The notes: a model not told the origin generated them from the letters alone. A DNA stretch of 64,000 bases from Fidelibacterota bacterium (GCA_947476625.1 CANJRA010000002.1:124001-188000); one strand, 5' to 3'. Shown: positions 38,406 to 47,830, numbered from the stretch's first letter. Numbers and translations: made by a program.

Positions 38406-39161
38406 ATGCCGCCCGCGCAGAAAAAAAACAAGGCGCGACCGCCGAAAGTGCGGGTGCTGAAAAAGCCAGTACCCAAGCCTAAGTCAACGTCTAAGCCTAA
38501 GAAAGCACGCGATCAGAATCCTGGGGGTTTCAACGCCCAGGAATTTCTCGACACGGTTGGTGCCGGCAGGCTGATTAGAAAATACAAAAGCGGCTAAGCG
38601 ATGTTTCTGCAGGGCGACCCTGCCGACGCGGTGTTTTATATTCAAAAAGGCAAAGTGCAGATCACGGTGGTCTCTAAGCAGTGTAAGGAAGGCGTTATCG
38701 CGGTTTTGGGTGCGGGTGAATTCTTCGGCGAGGGGTGTCTCGCGGGGCAGCCGCTGCATATCGCTACCGCAATCGCCATGGCAGAGTCGACGGTTGCCAA
38801 GATTGAGAAAGACGCCATGATCCGCGTTCTGCGCGACGAGCCGACATTATCTCAGATGTTCATGTCGTTCCTGCTGTCGCGAAATATTCAGGTCGAGGCG
38901 GACTTGATCGACCAGTTGTTCAATTCCAGCGAGAAGCGTCTCGCGCGTATCCTTCTTTTGCTGACGGCTATCGGCAAGGAAGGGAAAATGGAAACTATTC
39001 CCAAGATCAATCAGGATGTCTTGGCGGCACGGGTTGGCACAACCCGGTCGCGGATCAATTTCTTCATGAATAAGTTCCGCAAGCTGGGTTTCATCGATTA
39101 CGACGGGAACAGCACCCTGAAAATCCATTCGTCGCTGCTAAACGTCATTGTTCACGACTAA
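38406..39161 (+). pseudogene. Crp/Fnr-family regulator interrupted by an in-frame TAA
   Basis: Two open frames in the same phase read as one protein. The first, 38406-38597, gives a Lys/Pro-rich leader, then FNAQEFLDTVGAG and RKYKSG. The second, from 38601, gives MFLQGDPADAVFYIQKGKVQ, the standard cyclic-nucleotide-binding domain, then a C-terminal winged helix with ARVGTTRSRINFFMNKFR. In relatives the join reads as an uninterrupted G-E-x-(I/M)-F motif. Here the glutamate codon position (38595) is TAA, one substitution from GAA. An ATG three bases later could allow reinitiation, giving a protein without its first 64 residues. The missing part includes only the start of the sensor domain, so residual function is possible. 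Confidence 0.8.
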
Positions 39162-39174
39162 AGCCTGATGCGGG

Positions 39175-39244
39175 GTGTTCACTTTTGAACACACGCATAA
39201 AGGCGAAAGCGCGATTATTCGCGTGAAGTGTCCCTTATGGGACA
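39175..39244. promoter_or_regulatory. Cluster of inverted repeats between the Crp/Fnr gene and the entericidin gene
   Basis: Two clean inverted repeats are visible: GTGTTCA-CTTT-TGAACAC at 39175-39192 and TGTCCC-TTAT-GGGACA at 39229-39244. A shorter CGCG-ATTATT-CGCG lies between them. None is followed by a T tract. They lie 80-150 bp before the entericidin start codon and look like operator sites or a processed leader. Confidence 0.5.
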
Positions 39245-39327
39245 GCGCGCCTTAGGGGATGGGTCTAGGTTCCGGGCATGACCACACAACGTGGCCGCCG
39301 AAAAAATCCCCTGAAGGAACCTCCCAC

Positions 39328-39489
39328 ATGACCAATTTGCGCAAGGCCGCCTCCACCGTGCTCGGCGTGACAGCCACCCTCGTTGTCCTCTCAATCGGGC
39401 TTTCCGCCTGCAACACCATCGGCGGCGCCGGTAAGGACATCAAAAGCACCGGCAAGTCCATCGAGAGGGCCGCCGAAGACAGCAAGTAG
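39328..39489 (+). CDS. Entericidin A/B-family small lipoprotein
   Basis: This 53-residue protein has a short basic N-terminus, a hydrophobic segment and the lipobox LSAC, followed by the NTIGGAGKDI and helical tail typical of entericidins. It should be lipidated and placed in the envelope. In the alphaproteobacteria many such small lipoproteins are stress-induced; the ECF sigma gene 49 bp downstream fits that. The ATG at 39328 follows a GGAAC-type purine site. The open frame extends upstream but the leader is not part of the family. Confidence 0.85.
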   Translation: MTNLRKAASTVLGVTATLVVLSIGLSACNTIGGAGKDIKSTGKSIERAAEDSK

Positions 39490-39538
39490 CCGTCACGGGA
39501 TTCACGATGCGCGCATAACCATTTTAAGGATGCCGAAT

Positions 39539-40114
39539 ATGTCAAAACCGTTCCGAGGCATGCTGATCGATCACCTGCCGCGCTTGAGGGCGTATGCCAT
39601 GTCGCTGACACGCCATGCCGCAGACGCCGATGATCTCATTCAAGCCGCCGCCGAACGTATGCTGAAATTCGAATCCCACTTCGAAGTCGGAACGAATTTC
39701 TCGGCCTGGTCTTACAGAGTCTTGAAGAACAGCCACATCACCAATTGCCGTAAGAACAAGCACCGCCCGATTTCGTTAAGTCCGTTTATTGACGATGCCG
39801 CGCCTGATGCGGCGCTGGTTTCCCGTGCCTCCCAGGAAGATCAGATCTTTGTTCAAGAAGTTCTGGGCGGGTTGGATAAGTTGTCACCCGCTTTGCGCGA
39901 AATCCTGACGCTGGTCTGCGGCGCGCAGCTTTCATACGAAGAAGTGGCGGTGGTGTTGTCGTGCTCGGTCGGCACCGTTAAGAGCCGCCTCTGGCGCGCC
40001 CGCGCGCAAATGAAAGGTCTGCTGATCGGCGACGTTAGCGAACAAACCGACGAATCAGACTCACGCGACAGTGCTAAAAATACGTGGATCGGCGCTGATA
40101 CTGTCGCTAGTTAA
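39539..40114 (+). CDS. ECF-type RNA polymerase sigma factor
   Basis: This sigma factor is 191 residues from the ATG at 39539. Region 2 (about 10-75) includes RHAADADDLIQAAAERML and the SAWSYRVLKNSHI segment. Region 4 (about 110-160) includes ALREILTLVCGAQLSYEEVA and GTVKSRLWRAR. It resembles the alphaproteobacterial EcfG general-stress group, but no NepR or PhyR partner lies nearby, so the subgroup is uncertain. An anti-sigma gene is not evident either. It probably acts in stress response together with the adjacent entericidin. Confidence 0.85.
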   Translation: MSKPFRGMLIDHLPRLRAYAMSLTRHAADADDLIQAAAERMLKFESHFEVGTNFSAWSYRVLKNSHITNCRKNKHRPISLSPFIDDAAPDAALVSRASQEDQIFVQEVLGGLDKLSPALREILTLVCGAQLSYEEVAVVLSCSVGTVKSRLWRARAQMKGLLIGDVSEQTDESDSRDSAKNTWIGADTVAS

Positions 40115-40182
40115 GGCACAGCTGTTTCCATGTATGCGGCAAATCGTAGCGACTCCGATACTCATTTTATGTGCATTCCCCG

Positions 40183-40212
40183 CCGATTTGTGATTATTGC
40201 GTCACAAATCGG
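40183..40212. promoter_or_regulatory. 11-bp palindrome with a TGTGA/TCACA core
   Basis: CCGATTTGTGA (40183-40193) and TCACAAATCGG (40202-40212) form a perfect inverted repeat around eight bases. The half-sites match the CRP half-site TGTGA/TCACA, but the spacer is eight bases rather than six. It sits 38 bp before the 55-codon gene. It could be a Crp/Fnr-family operator or a transcript hairpin; there is no T tract. Confidence 0.55.
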
Positions 40213-40249
40213 TAACGCTGCAACGGCGCAGCGTTAAAAGGGATTTGCC

Positions 40250-40417
40250 ATGGCGAACGTTATTCAAATCAGCGAGCACATCACCCGCCTCAGCGCGAAA
40301 AAGGGTTACGACCCGCTCGCGGTTGTAGGTCTTCTGACGGTGCATGCTCTGGCCGATGTGGATTTCACGACGTTGCGCTTTTGGCGGAATGTCTCGGAGA
40401 GACTGGCGGCAGCGTAA
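40250..40417 (+). CDS. Small uncharacterised protein (55 aa)
   Basis: An ATG after an AAAAGGGAT site opens 55 codons ending in TAA at 40417 (MANVIQISEHITRLSAKKGY...). Composition is balanced and the gene has its own palindrome upstream. The middle VVGLLTVHALADVDF segment is mildly hydrophobic but too short for a confident membrane helix. I recognise no family. After it, 40418-40622 holds nothing I can support. Confidence 0.6.
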   Translation: MANVIQISEHITRLSAKKGYDPLAVVGLLTVHALADVDFTTLRFWRNVSERLAAA

Positions 40418-40622
40418 CTCGCCCCGACTCCTTTTAATTCGCCCGGCGACGGTAGATACGGGCTTTTCCAAATATAACAGCGTAAAACCTGCCGCGGCCT
40501 GTCCGGGCGGGTTTTGAAGACGCGTGCCGTCCGTGCGGCCTTATTCAGAATACCTATTTATTTCAGCCGCTTATATGTTGGTCCGGGCGTGTAACTGCCA
40601 GGTGGCCCCGGCTGCAATAAAA

Positions 40623-40640
40623 CCTTCATATTTCCGTCAC
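40623..40640 (+). promoter_or_regulatory. Pho box upstream of pstS
   Basis: CCTTCAT (40623-40629) and CCGTCAC (40634-40640) form two 7-bp direct repeats separated by ATTT, closely matching the PhoB-binding pattern CTGTCAT-4-CTGTCAC. A -10-like TATATT follows at 40660-40665. PhoB encoded at the end of this operon is the expected activator under phosphate limitation. Confidence 0.8.
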
Positions 40641-40709
40641 AAAAGGTATGGGCTCCCCCTATATTGATGGCGTGTTCGGCACTTCCTTCCACTCACTGGA
40701 GAACACCCC

Positions 40710-41681
40710 ATGCTTAAAACATTCGCAGGCGCTTTAGTCCTCGCTGGCACATTTGCCGCGACGGGCGCCTATGCCCTTGATGTTGATCCGGCACTTAAGG
40801 ACTACAAAAAGAAGGCCGGCGTCGAAGGCAGCTTGAAGTCGGTCGGCTCCGACACGCTCAATAACCTGATGGCGCTCTGGGCCGAGACCTTCAACAAAGA
40901 ATATCCCAGCGTGAAGATCGAGATCGAAGGCAAAGGTTCGGGCACCGCTCCGCCGGCGCTGATCTCCGGCTCGGCGCAATTCGGTCCGATGTCGCGCCCC
41001 ATGAAGGGCGGCGAGATGGACGATTTTGAAAAAAAGTACGGCTACAAGCCGACCCCGATGCGCGTCGCCGTCGATGCCTTGGCGGTATTCGTACACAAGG
41101 ACAACCCGATCCAATGCTTAAGCCTGGCGCAGGTCGATGCCATGTTCTCCAAGACCCGCAAGAAGGGCGGCAAGGAAGACGTGAAGACCTGGGGCCAAGT
41201 CGGTCTGACCGGCGAATGGGCGTCGAAGCCGATCTCGCTCTACGGCCGTAATTCGGCCTCGGGCACCTACGGTTACTTCAAAGAAGTCGCCATGGGCGAC
41301 GGCGACTATAAAGACAGCGTGAAAGAACAGCCCGGCTCCTCGGCCGTGGTGCAGGGCATTGCCTCTGACAAGTTCGCCATCGGTTACTCGGGCGGTGGTT
41401 ACAAGACCGCGGACGTGAAGACTGTGCCGCTGACCGCGAAAGAAGGCGGCAAGTGCTTTGACGCCAACTCCGACAACGCCTATGCCGGCGACTATCCGAT
41501 TACGCGCTTCCTCTATGTCTATGTGAACGCGAAGCCAGGCTCGAAGCTTGAGCCGTTGCGCGCGGAGTTCGTGAAGTTTGTTTTGTCAAAGCAGGGCCAG
41601 ATGGGCACCATTAAAGACGGGTTCTTTCCGGTCCCGTCTGCGGTTGCCTCTCAGGATCTGGAAGTTCTCGGCGTCGAGTAA
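40710..41681 (+). CDS. pstS: Periplasmic phosphate-binding protein
   Basis: This 323-residue protein has a signal peptide (residues 1-22, cleaved near GAYA-LD). The PstS fold follows, with the phosphate-contacting GSDTLNNLMALW and SRPMKG segments and the GRNSASGTYGYFKE loop. It captures phosphate for the PstC/A/B transporter encoded downstream. A Pho box lies about 70 bp upstream. A stable hairpin 28 bp after its stop may lower transcription into pstC, as expected for a binding protein made in excess. Confidence 0.94.
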   Translation: MLKTFAGALVLAGTFAATGAYALDVDPALKDYKKKAGVEGSLKSVGSDTLNNLMALWAETFNKEYPSVKIEIEGKGSGTAPPALISGSAQFGPMSRPMKGGEMDDFEKKYGYKPTPMRVAVDALAVFVHKDNPIQCLSLAQVDAMFSKTRKKGGKEDVKTWGQVGLTGEWASKPISLYGRNSASGTYGYFKEVAMGDGDYKDSVKEQPGSSAVVQGIASDKFAIGYSGGGYKTADVKTVPLTAKEGGKCFDANSDNAYAGDYPITRFLYVYVNAKPGSKLEPLRAEFVKFVLSKQGQMGTIKDGFFPVPSAVASQDLEVLGVE

Positions 41682-41709
41682 GCAGACGCTGGGATAAATG
41701 ATGCAACGG

Positions 41710-41741
41710 GTGACGCCGACACTTCTGATGGTCGGCGTCAC
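41710..41741 (+). terminator. Intercistronic hairpin between pstS and pstC
   Basis: A perfect 11-bp stem, GTGACGCCGAC (41710-41720) with GTCGGCGTCAC (41731-41741), closes a ten-base loop. It is followed only by GCCGTTTTC, so termination is probably partial. It may also protect the pstS message. Confidence 0.65.
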
Positions 41742-41795
41742 GCCGTTTTCGCTCTAGCCGACTAAAACCGAACTAAACGTCGCAGGTACCTCCGC

Positions 41796-44450
41796 ATGGC
41801 TCCCACCGACTCATCCGTACCCTCCGATACGCCGCCTGCGCCTAAGGCCGTGCCGCGTCAGCGTCGCTCGATGAAGACCTCGCGGACCGTGCTGATTGCC
41901 GACAAAGTCGCCGATTGGACGATCCGTATTGGTGGTCTGGGTGTTATCGCGGCCGTGTTCGGCATCATGATGTTCCTGGGGTTGGTGGTGGTGCCGCTAT
42001 TCACCGGCGCTTCGGTCGAAGGTACGGGCGTGTCCGAGAAGGCCATTCCCGGCAGCCGTCCGTTGATGGACATCGTCGACGAATACAACACGCTGAGTGT
42101 TTCCATTGATGAGAGCGGCGCGATCCACGCGTTTCACATTAAAACCGGCACGCAACTCGAAGTGCCGCAGATGGATTTCGGCGGCAAGACACTGACGGCT
42201 TTCGCGCGCACCCTGAACGGCCGCGATATTGCGTATGGATTTTCAGACGGCACTTTGCGCTTGGCCACGGTCAAGGTCGGCGGTGTGGTTATCAATAGCG
42301 CCGATATCTCGGCTGATCTCAAGCGCCTGACCGATAAGGATTCGACCGACGGAAAGGCAATTTATACGGCAGTGAGCGCCGATCAAACGCGCCGTATCAG
42401 CATCGATGTGGAATTAAGCGCCGAGCAGCAAGTAGCCCCTGCCGGAACGGCCATTGTCGCCGCCGATTACCGGATGGGCGGCGCTGCGGAACGCCCAACG
42501 ATTTCGTTCATCACCGTCGATGCCGAGGGCATGGGCCGCCTGAGCCGCAGTGAATCCAAGACCAACATGTTGACGGGTGCGACGACGACCTCGTTGACGT
42601 CATCCGACTTGCCGGGCTTGCCCAAAGGCGTGAAGGTTCTGCGGGTACTGATGACCGACAAGGCCGATCAGGTCTATGTCATCGATCTCGGCGGTACGGT
42701 TTATCGCTACGACACGCGCGAATTCGATGCGCCGGGGCTGGCGGAAACAATCGATTTGTTGCCGGGTAACGTCACCGTCGGCGCGGCCAGCTTTTTGATC
42801 GGCGAGCAATCCCTGACTGTCGCCGGATCGGACGGCAGCGTCGGAGTGTTTTTCCGTCTGCAGGAACCGGGCGCTAAAACGACCGACGGCTATCAGTTAA
42901 CGCGCGCGCACGCGCTGGAGCCCCATAAATCTGCTGTCGTCGCCATGGATGCCAGCCAGCGCGGCAAAATGTTCATTACCGCCGATGCCGACGGCGAAAT
43001 CTGGCTGCGTCATTCCACCAGCGAACAGGTGTTGCTGAAACTGACACCGGAGCTGAAGGCCGGTCAGCACAAGCCGCTGTATCATGCGATCGCCTTGGCG
43101 CCGCGCGAGAATGGCGTACTGGCCGTTGCCGACGATGGGCGCGTCTATACCTGGGACATCGCAGCCCCGCATCCCGAGACCACCGTGAACACGATGTTCG
43201 GCAAAGTCTGGTACGAAGGCTATCCCGGCCCGGGATACACGTGGCAGTCGTCCTCGGGCACCGATGCTTTCGAGCCTAAGTTATCGCTGGTGCCGTTGAT
43301 CTTCGGCACCATCAAAGCGACGATTTATTCGTTGTTGTTCGCGATCCCGATTGCACTGGGCGCGGCCGTTTACACATCCGAGTTCGTGCATCACCGCGTG
43401 CGCGCATTCGTGAAACCGACCATGGAGCTGATGGCGTCGTTGCCGTCGGTGGTGTTGGGCTTTATTGCGGCGCTGATTTTAGCGCCGATTGTCGAGACGT
43501 GGATCGCGGCGATTTTCTTCGCCTTTGCCGTCATACCGGCAGGCCTGTTTTTCGGCGCCTACCTTTGGCAACTGCTGCCCGGTCCGGTTGCTTTGCGTTA
43601 CGGCGGCTTGCCGAAGTTCGCGCTGATCTTCTTGTCGCTGGCGGTGTTTGGGTATCTTGCATTCTTGGGTGCGCCCATTTTTGAAGCGATCTTCTTCGCC
43701 GGCGATTTGAAAGCCTGGGCGAACGGCGACGTCGGCTCCAGCATCCCGTTTACGGCGATGTTGGCTTTCCCCTTAGCCTTCCTCGTTCTCTATCTCGGCT
43801 TGGATGGATACGTGACGCGCTATCTCGGGTTCATTCTGCGCGGCGAGGATCGTACACGCGCGGGCGTCACCGACTTGGCGCGCTGGATCGCCACGTTGTT
43901 GCTCGCGGCGCTCATAAGTTACCTGTTGGCGGTTTTGCTGGTCGCGACCGGGCTCGACCCGCGCGGCGGCGTGGTCGATACCTACGTTCAGCGCAATACG
44001 TTGGTGGTCGGCTTCGCCATGGGCTTTGCCGTTATCCCGATCATTTACACAATCTCGGAAGATGCGCTGAACACAGTGCCCGAGCATCTGCGGGCTGCGA
44101 GCTTGGCTTGTGGCGCGACGCCGTGGCAGACGGCCACCAGCGTCATCGTTCCCACGGCCATGAGCGGCATTTTCTCCGCCATTATGGTGGGAATGGGCCG
44201 TGCGGTCGGCGAGACGATGATTGTCGTCATGGCGGCGGGCAATACGCCGGTCATGGAATGGAACATCTTTAACGGCTTGCGCGCGTTGTCGGCCAACATC
44301 GCGGTTGAACTGTCCGAAGCGGTGCGCGATTCCACGCTTTACCGCATGCTGTTCCTCGCGGCCTTAACGCTCTTTATTATTACCTTTGTTGTTAACACCT
44401 TAGCCGAGATGGTGCGCCAACGCTTCCGCAAGCGCACCGCTCAATTGTGA
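41796..44450 (+). CDS. pstC: Phosphate ABC transporter permease with large periplasmic insertion
   Basis: The protein has 884 residues, against about 320 for E. coli PstC. Helix 1 (about 44-70) is followed by roughly 425 residues predicted to be periplasmic. That part has repeated short strand patterns such as SAVVAMDASQRGKMFITADADGEIWLR and AIALAPRENGVLAVADDGRVYTWD, which look like WD40/beta-propeller blades. The permease domain follows from about residue 498, with the EAA-type loop near 765-785 (HLRAASLACGATPWQTATSV). Long PstC forms are known in other proteobacteria, but the insert's role is not established. It pairs with the similarly extended PstA. Confidence 0.92.
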   Translation: MAPTDSSVPSDTPPAPKAVPRQRRSMKTSRTVLIADKVADWTIRIGGLGVIAAVFGIMMFLGLVVVPLFTGASVEGTGVSEKAIPGSRPLMDIVDEYNTLSVSIDESGAIHAFHIKTGTQLEVPQMDFGGKTLTAFARTLNGRDIAYGFSDGTLRLATVKVGGVVINSADISADLKRLTDKDSTDGKAIYTAVSADQTRRISIDVELSAEQQVAPAGTAIVAADYRMGGAAERPTISFITVDAEGMGRLSRSESKTNMLTGATTTSLTSSDLPGLPKGVKVLRVLMTDKADQVYVIDLGGTVYRYDTREFDAPGLAETIDLLPGNVTVGAASFLIGEQSLTVAGSDGSVGVFFRLQEPGAKTTDGYQLTRAHALEPHKSAVVAMDASQRGKMFITADADGEIWLRHSTSEQVLLKLTPELKAGQHKPLYHAIALAPRENGVLAVADDGRVYTWDIAAPHPETTVNTMFGKVWYEGYPGPGYTWQSSSGTDAFEPKLSLVPLIFGTIKATIYSLLFAIPIALGAAVYTSEFVHHRVRAFVKPTMELMASLPSVVLGFIAALILAPIVETWIAAIFFAFAVIPAGLFFGAYLWQLLPGPVALRYGGLPKFALIFLSLAVFGYLAFLGAPIFEAIFFAGDLKAWANGDVGSSIPFTAMLAFPLAFLVLYLGLDGYVTRYLGFILRGEDRTRAGVTDLARWIATLLLAALISYLLAVLLVATGLDPRGGVVDTYVQRNTLVVGFAMGFAVIPIIYTISEDALNTVPEHLRAASLACGATPWQTATSVIVPTAMSGIFSAIMVGMGRAVGETMIVVMAAGNTPVMEWNIFNGLRALSANIAVELSEAVRDSTLYRMLFLAALTLFIITFVVNTLAEMVRQRFRKRTAQL

Positions 44451-44456
44451 TATAAT

Positions 44457-46196
44457 ATGAGCGCCATGACAGACGCCGCCGCCCTGCAGCAAGAAAGCGT
44501 TCCTATGTCTAAAAGCACCGGACGGCGAACCGATATGCGCTCGCGCGGCGAGCCTGCACTGTGGAGCTTGGGCGGTGCGCTGGCCATCGGCATCATCATG
44601 ATCCTTGGCTTTCTGGCGCTGGTGTTTTCCAACGGCGTCGAGACGTTTATTCCTAAGCCGATCACGGTTGTCACGGGCATCGATGGAACGGTGACCGCGG
44701 GGGAGCCTTTCCGCAGCGAATTGTTTAAGCCGACGCCGGAAGACTTCGCCAAGGCGTCTCCCGACTGGCAAGCGCGCATTAAGGACGCTAACGGTTACGC
44801 CAATCGCACGCTCTATCGTATGGGCAATTTCGACATCTACGGCGAAGATTTCCGTTGGGTTCCAGATTTTATGGCCGCAAAGATCGAACAGCCTCACGGC
44901 TTGGTTTTTGTCGAGCGCATGGAATGGGGTCCGTTTGTCGGCACCGTAAAGAGCATCAAGGTGGATGGGGTCGAGCGTCCTTTCACCACGCTCGACGACA
45001 CAGCGTTTGTGAAGGCGCATGAGACGGCGCGCGATCGGTCGAAGGCAATACGCAAAATCGAACGCGTCGGCATCAACGATGTCAATCACGCGCTCGAGCA
45101 GGAACGGCTTGGACTGCGGAAAGTTGAGTTGGCGTCGGGCCGCAACAGCGCGGAATACAAGGATGCCGAGGCGCGCCTTACCGGCATCAGTGCCGGACTT
45201 CAGCAACGTTATGATGCTCTGTCGGCCGACGTGCAGAAGCTGCGCGAAATCAATGCCGGCAATACGATCACCCTCGCCGAAATCGGTGGGCGTGAGAAGA
45301 CCATCGAATTCTCGGCGCTCGTGCGGGCCTATGCCGCCAACGATTTGAGTTTCGCCCAGAAAGCCGGTGTTTATGTCTCGCGGTGGGCTGAGTTTCTTGG
45401 CAGTGAGCCGCGCGAAGCCAATACCGAGGGCGGCGTATTCCCGGCGATCTTCGGCACGGCTGCCATGACGCTGTTGATGGTGATTGTCGTGGCGCCCTTT
45501 GGCGTCATTACCGCTTTATACCTGCGTGAGTATGCGCAGCAAGGGCGGCTGGTGTCGTTCGTGCGCATCTCGGTCAATAATCTGGCGGGCGTGCCGTCGA
45601 TTGTTTATGGCGTGTTCGGCTTGGGGTTCTTCGCTTACGTGTTGGGCGGTTCGATCGACGCGCTGTTTTATCCGGAGCGCCTGCCGAACCCAACCTTCGG
45701 CACCGGCGGCCTGTTATGGTCGGCGCTGACGCTGGCGCTTCTGACTGTGCCGGTGGTGATTGTCGCGACGGAAGAAGCTTTGGCGGCGGTGCCGCGGTCG
45801 ATGCGCGAAGGCTCGTTGGCCTGCGGCGCCTCCAAATGGCAGACCATTAAATACATCGTTCTGCCACGCGCCATGCCCGGCATCATGACCGGCGTCATCC
45901 TGGCCATGGCGCGCGGTGCGGGCGAAGTGGCGCCGTTGATGCTGGTCGGCGTCGTGAAGCTTGCGCCCGAATTGCCGGTCGACGGCATGTTCCCCTTCGT
46001 GCACCTAGAGCGCAGCTTCATGCATTTGGGCTTCCACATTTTCGACGTCGGCTTCCAGTCGCGCAATGCCGAGGCCGGAAAGCCCATGGTTTTTGTCACC
46101 ACCGTTTTGCTTATCGCGCTTGTTACGCTCGTCAATGCGACGGCTATCGTCGTGCGTAACCGGCTGAAAAAGCGTTTCGCCGGTTCACAGTTTTAA
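44457..46196 (+). CDS. pstA: Phosphate ABC transporter permease with helical periplasmic insertion
   Basis: The protein has 579 residues, about twice E. coli PstA. Helix 1 is near residues 35-60. The insertion (about 61-328) includes a charged helical stretch, roughly 180-290, likely to form a coiled coil ([18 protein letters not shown] and following). The permease domain starts near 331, with the EAA-type loop [20 protein letters not shown] near 455. The first ATG at 44457 is six bases after pstC; later in-frame ATGs at 44466 and 44505 are also possible because no strong ribosome binding site marks the first. Confidence 0.92.
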   Translation: MSAMTDAAALQQESVPMSKSTGRRTDMRSRGEPALWSLGGALAIGIIMILGFLALVFSNGVETFIPKPITVVTGIDGTVTAGEPFRSELFKPTPEDFAKASPDWQARIKDANGYANRTLYRMGNFDIYGEDFRWVPDFMAAKIEQPHGLVFVERMEWGPFVGTVKSIKVDGVERPFTTLDDTAFVKAHETARDRSKAIRKIERVGINDVNHALEQERLGLRKVELASGRNSAEYKDAEARLTGISAGLQQRYDALSADVQKLREINAGNTITLAEIGGREKTIEFSALVRAYAANDLSFAQKAGVYVSRWAEFLGSEPREANTEGGVFPAIFGTAAMTLLMVIVVAPFGVITALYLREYAQQGRLVSFVRISVNNLAGVPSIVYGVFGLGFFAYVLGGSIDALFYPERLPNPTFGTGGLLWSALTLALLTVPVVIVATEEALAAVPRSMREGSLACGASKWQTIKYIVLPRAMPGIMTGVILAMARGAGEVAPLMLVGVVKLAPELPVDGMFPFVHLERSFMHLGFHIFDVGFQSRNAEAGKPMVFVTTVLLIALVTLVNATAIVVRNRLKKRFAGSQF

Positions 46197-46218
46197 GCCG
46201 GCAGCTCAGGAGCCTCAG

Positions 46219-47052
46219 ATGAATATGGTAGCAACGCTCGCCCCGTACCCCGACACGACATTCGGAAGCACGGTCTATCACCTCAAGAGCGGGGGTAGCG
46301 GCACCATTCTCGATATCAACGACCTGTGTCTGTGGTACGGCGCGGCGCAAGCGCTTCACAATGTGCAGATGTCGGTCGAGAAGGGGTTGGTGACGGCGCT
46401 GATCGGTCCTTCGGGCTGCGGCAAGTCGACGCTGCTCCGCTGCATCAACCGCATGAACGATCTGGTGGATAATCTCAGAATCACTGGCGGGATCCGACTG
46501 AACGGCGAAGATATTTACGACCGTAGCGCCGACGTCATTGCGTTGCGCAAGCGCATGGGCATGGTGTTCCAAAAACCCAATCCGTTCCCGATGTCGATTT
46601 TCGAAAACGTTGTTTATCCGCTGCGCGTCGACGGCGTGCGCGACAAGGCGCTGCTGGAAGAAACCTGCGAGCGCGCACTCAGGGGCTCTGCGCTCTGGAA
46701 TGAAGTGAAAGACCGCCTGGATCAAAGCGCGCTTGGTATGTCGGGCGGGCAGCAGCAGCGCTTGTGCATTGCGCGTGCTATTGCCGCCGATCCGGAAGTA
46801 TTGCTGATGGATGAGCCGTGCTCGGCGCTCGATCCGATCGCGACCGCCAAGATCGAAGATCTGATCAACGAGCTTGCGGGGCAATATACGGTCGTGATTG
46901 TCACGCACAATATGCAACAGGCCGCGCGCGTGTCGGACAATACCGCATTTATGTACCTGGGACGTTTGATCGAATACGGCGATACCGAAGTCATCTTCCA
47001 GACTCCGAAGTCGCCGAAGACTCAAGATTATGTCACTGGCCGCTTTGGATAA
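46219..47052 (+). CDS. pstB: Phosphate ABC transporter ATP-binding protein
   Basis: This 277-residue ATPase powers phosphate import. Walker A is GPSGCGKST near residue 69, the signature [14 protein letters not shown] near 174 and Walker [14 protein letters not shown] near 195. The [11 protein letters not shown] and [16 protein letters not shown] segments are characteristic of PstB. It lies 22 bp after pstA and is preceded by an AGGAG site. Confidence 0.96.
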   Translation: MNMVATLAPYPDTTFGSTVYHLKSGGSGTILDINDLCLWYGAAQALHNVQMSVEKGLVTALIGPSGCGKSTLLRCINRMNDLVDNLRITGGIRLNGEDIYDRSADVIALRKRMGMVFQKPNPFPMSIFENVVYPLRVDGVRDKALLEETCERALRGSALWNEVKDRLDQSALGMSGGQQQRLCIARAIAADPEVLLMDEPCSALDPIATAKIEDLINELAGQYTVVIVTHNMQQAARVSDNTAFMYLGRLIEYGDTEVIFQTPKSPKTQDYVTGRFG

Positions 47053-47059
47053 GGCATGA

Positions 47060-47830
47060 ATGGGCGTGCTTGATCAAAATTCGTCGCTGCAAAGTGCATT
47101 AAGCGCTCATGGCAGCCGTCCCATCGGCTCGGAGCTTGCCGTGCTGGCAGGACGGATCGCGGCCATGGGCGGGCTTGCCGAGGCGCAACTAGCCGCGGCC
47201 GTTGAAGCTATCGCCAACCGCGACAGCGAAGGCGCGCAGCGCGTCATCGCCGGTGATGAAGCGCTGGATGATTTGGAAACCGAAGTGAATTCGCGTGCCA
47301 TGCGCCTGCTGACGCTGCATGCGCCGGTCGCCGCCGACTTGCGCGAAATTGTCGGCGCTTTGAAGATCTCGGCCAATGTCGAGCGTATTGGCGACTATGC
47401 CGCTAATGTCGCCAAGCGCAGTATTATTGTGAACGGTTACCCCACGGTTCTGGCCCTGGGCGGTGTGATTGAGTTGGGACGTCTTGTGCGCCAATATGTG
47501 CAGAACACCTTCGATGCCTATGCCGAACGCAATATCGAGAAAGCCGAAGCCGTTTGGCGCGGCGATGCCGACATCGATGCGCTCCATGCCAGCGTCTTCC
47601 AGGATTTGATGTCCGACATGCTGACGGAATCGGACTATGTTCTGGCCTGCACGCACCTGCTGTTTGTGATTAAGAACTTTGAACGCATCGGCGATCACGC
47701 CACTAATATCGCCGAGACCATTCAATTCCTCGTGGCCGGCCAGCATCTGGCCGAGAAACGACCGAAACGTGCTTACGCGACCGCTGCCGCAACCGCGGAC
47801 GCTTTTAATATCCTTGGAGATAAATCATGA
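47060..47830 (+). CDS. phoU: Phosphate-signalling regulator PhoU
   Basis: This 256-residue protein consists of two three-helix bundles, each with the PhoU metal-binding-type motif (LKISANVERIGDYAANVAKR near 100-120 and KNFERIGDHATNIAET near 205-220). It links the Pst transporter to the phosphate kinase and represses the regulon when phosphate is plentiful. The stop overlaps the start of phoB by four bases. It follows pstB by seven bases. Confidence 0.95.
   Translation: MGVLDQNSSLQSALSAHGSRPIGSELAVLAGRIAAMGGLAEAQLAAAVEAIANRDSEGAQRVIAGDEALDDLETEVNSRAMRLLTLHAPVAADLREIVGALKISANVERIGDYAANVAKRSIIVNGYPTVLALGGVIELGRLVRQYVQNTFDAYAERNIEKAEAVWRGDADIDALHASVFQDLMSDMLTESDYVLACTHLLFVIKNFERIGDHATNIAETIQFLVAGQHLAEKRPKRAYATAAATADAFNILGDKS

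Noticed and set aside
44451-44456. TATAAT between pstC and pstA as a promoter -10
   Set aside because: There is no -35 at a suitable distance and the genes are 6 bp apart in one operon; it is probably chance.
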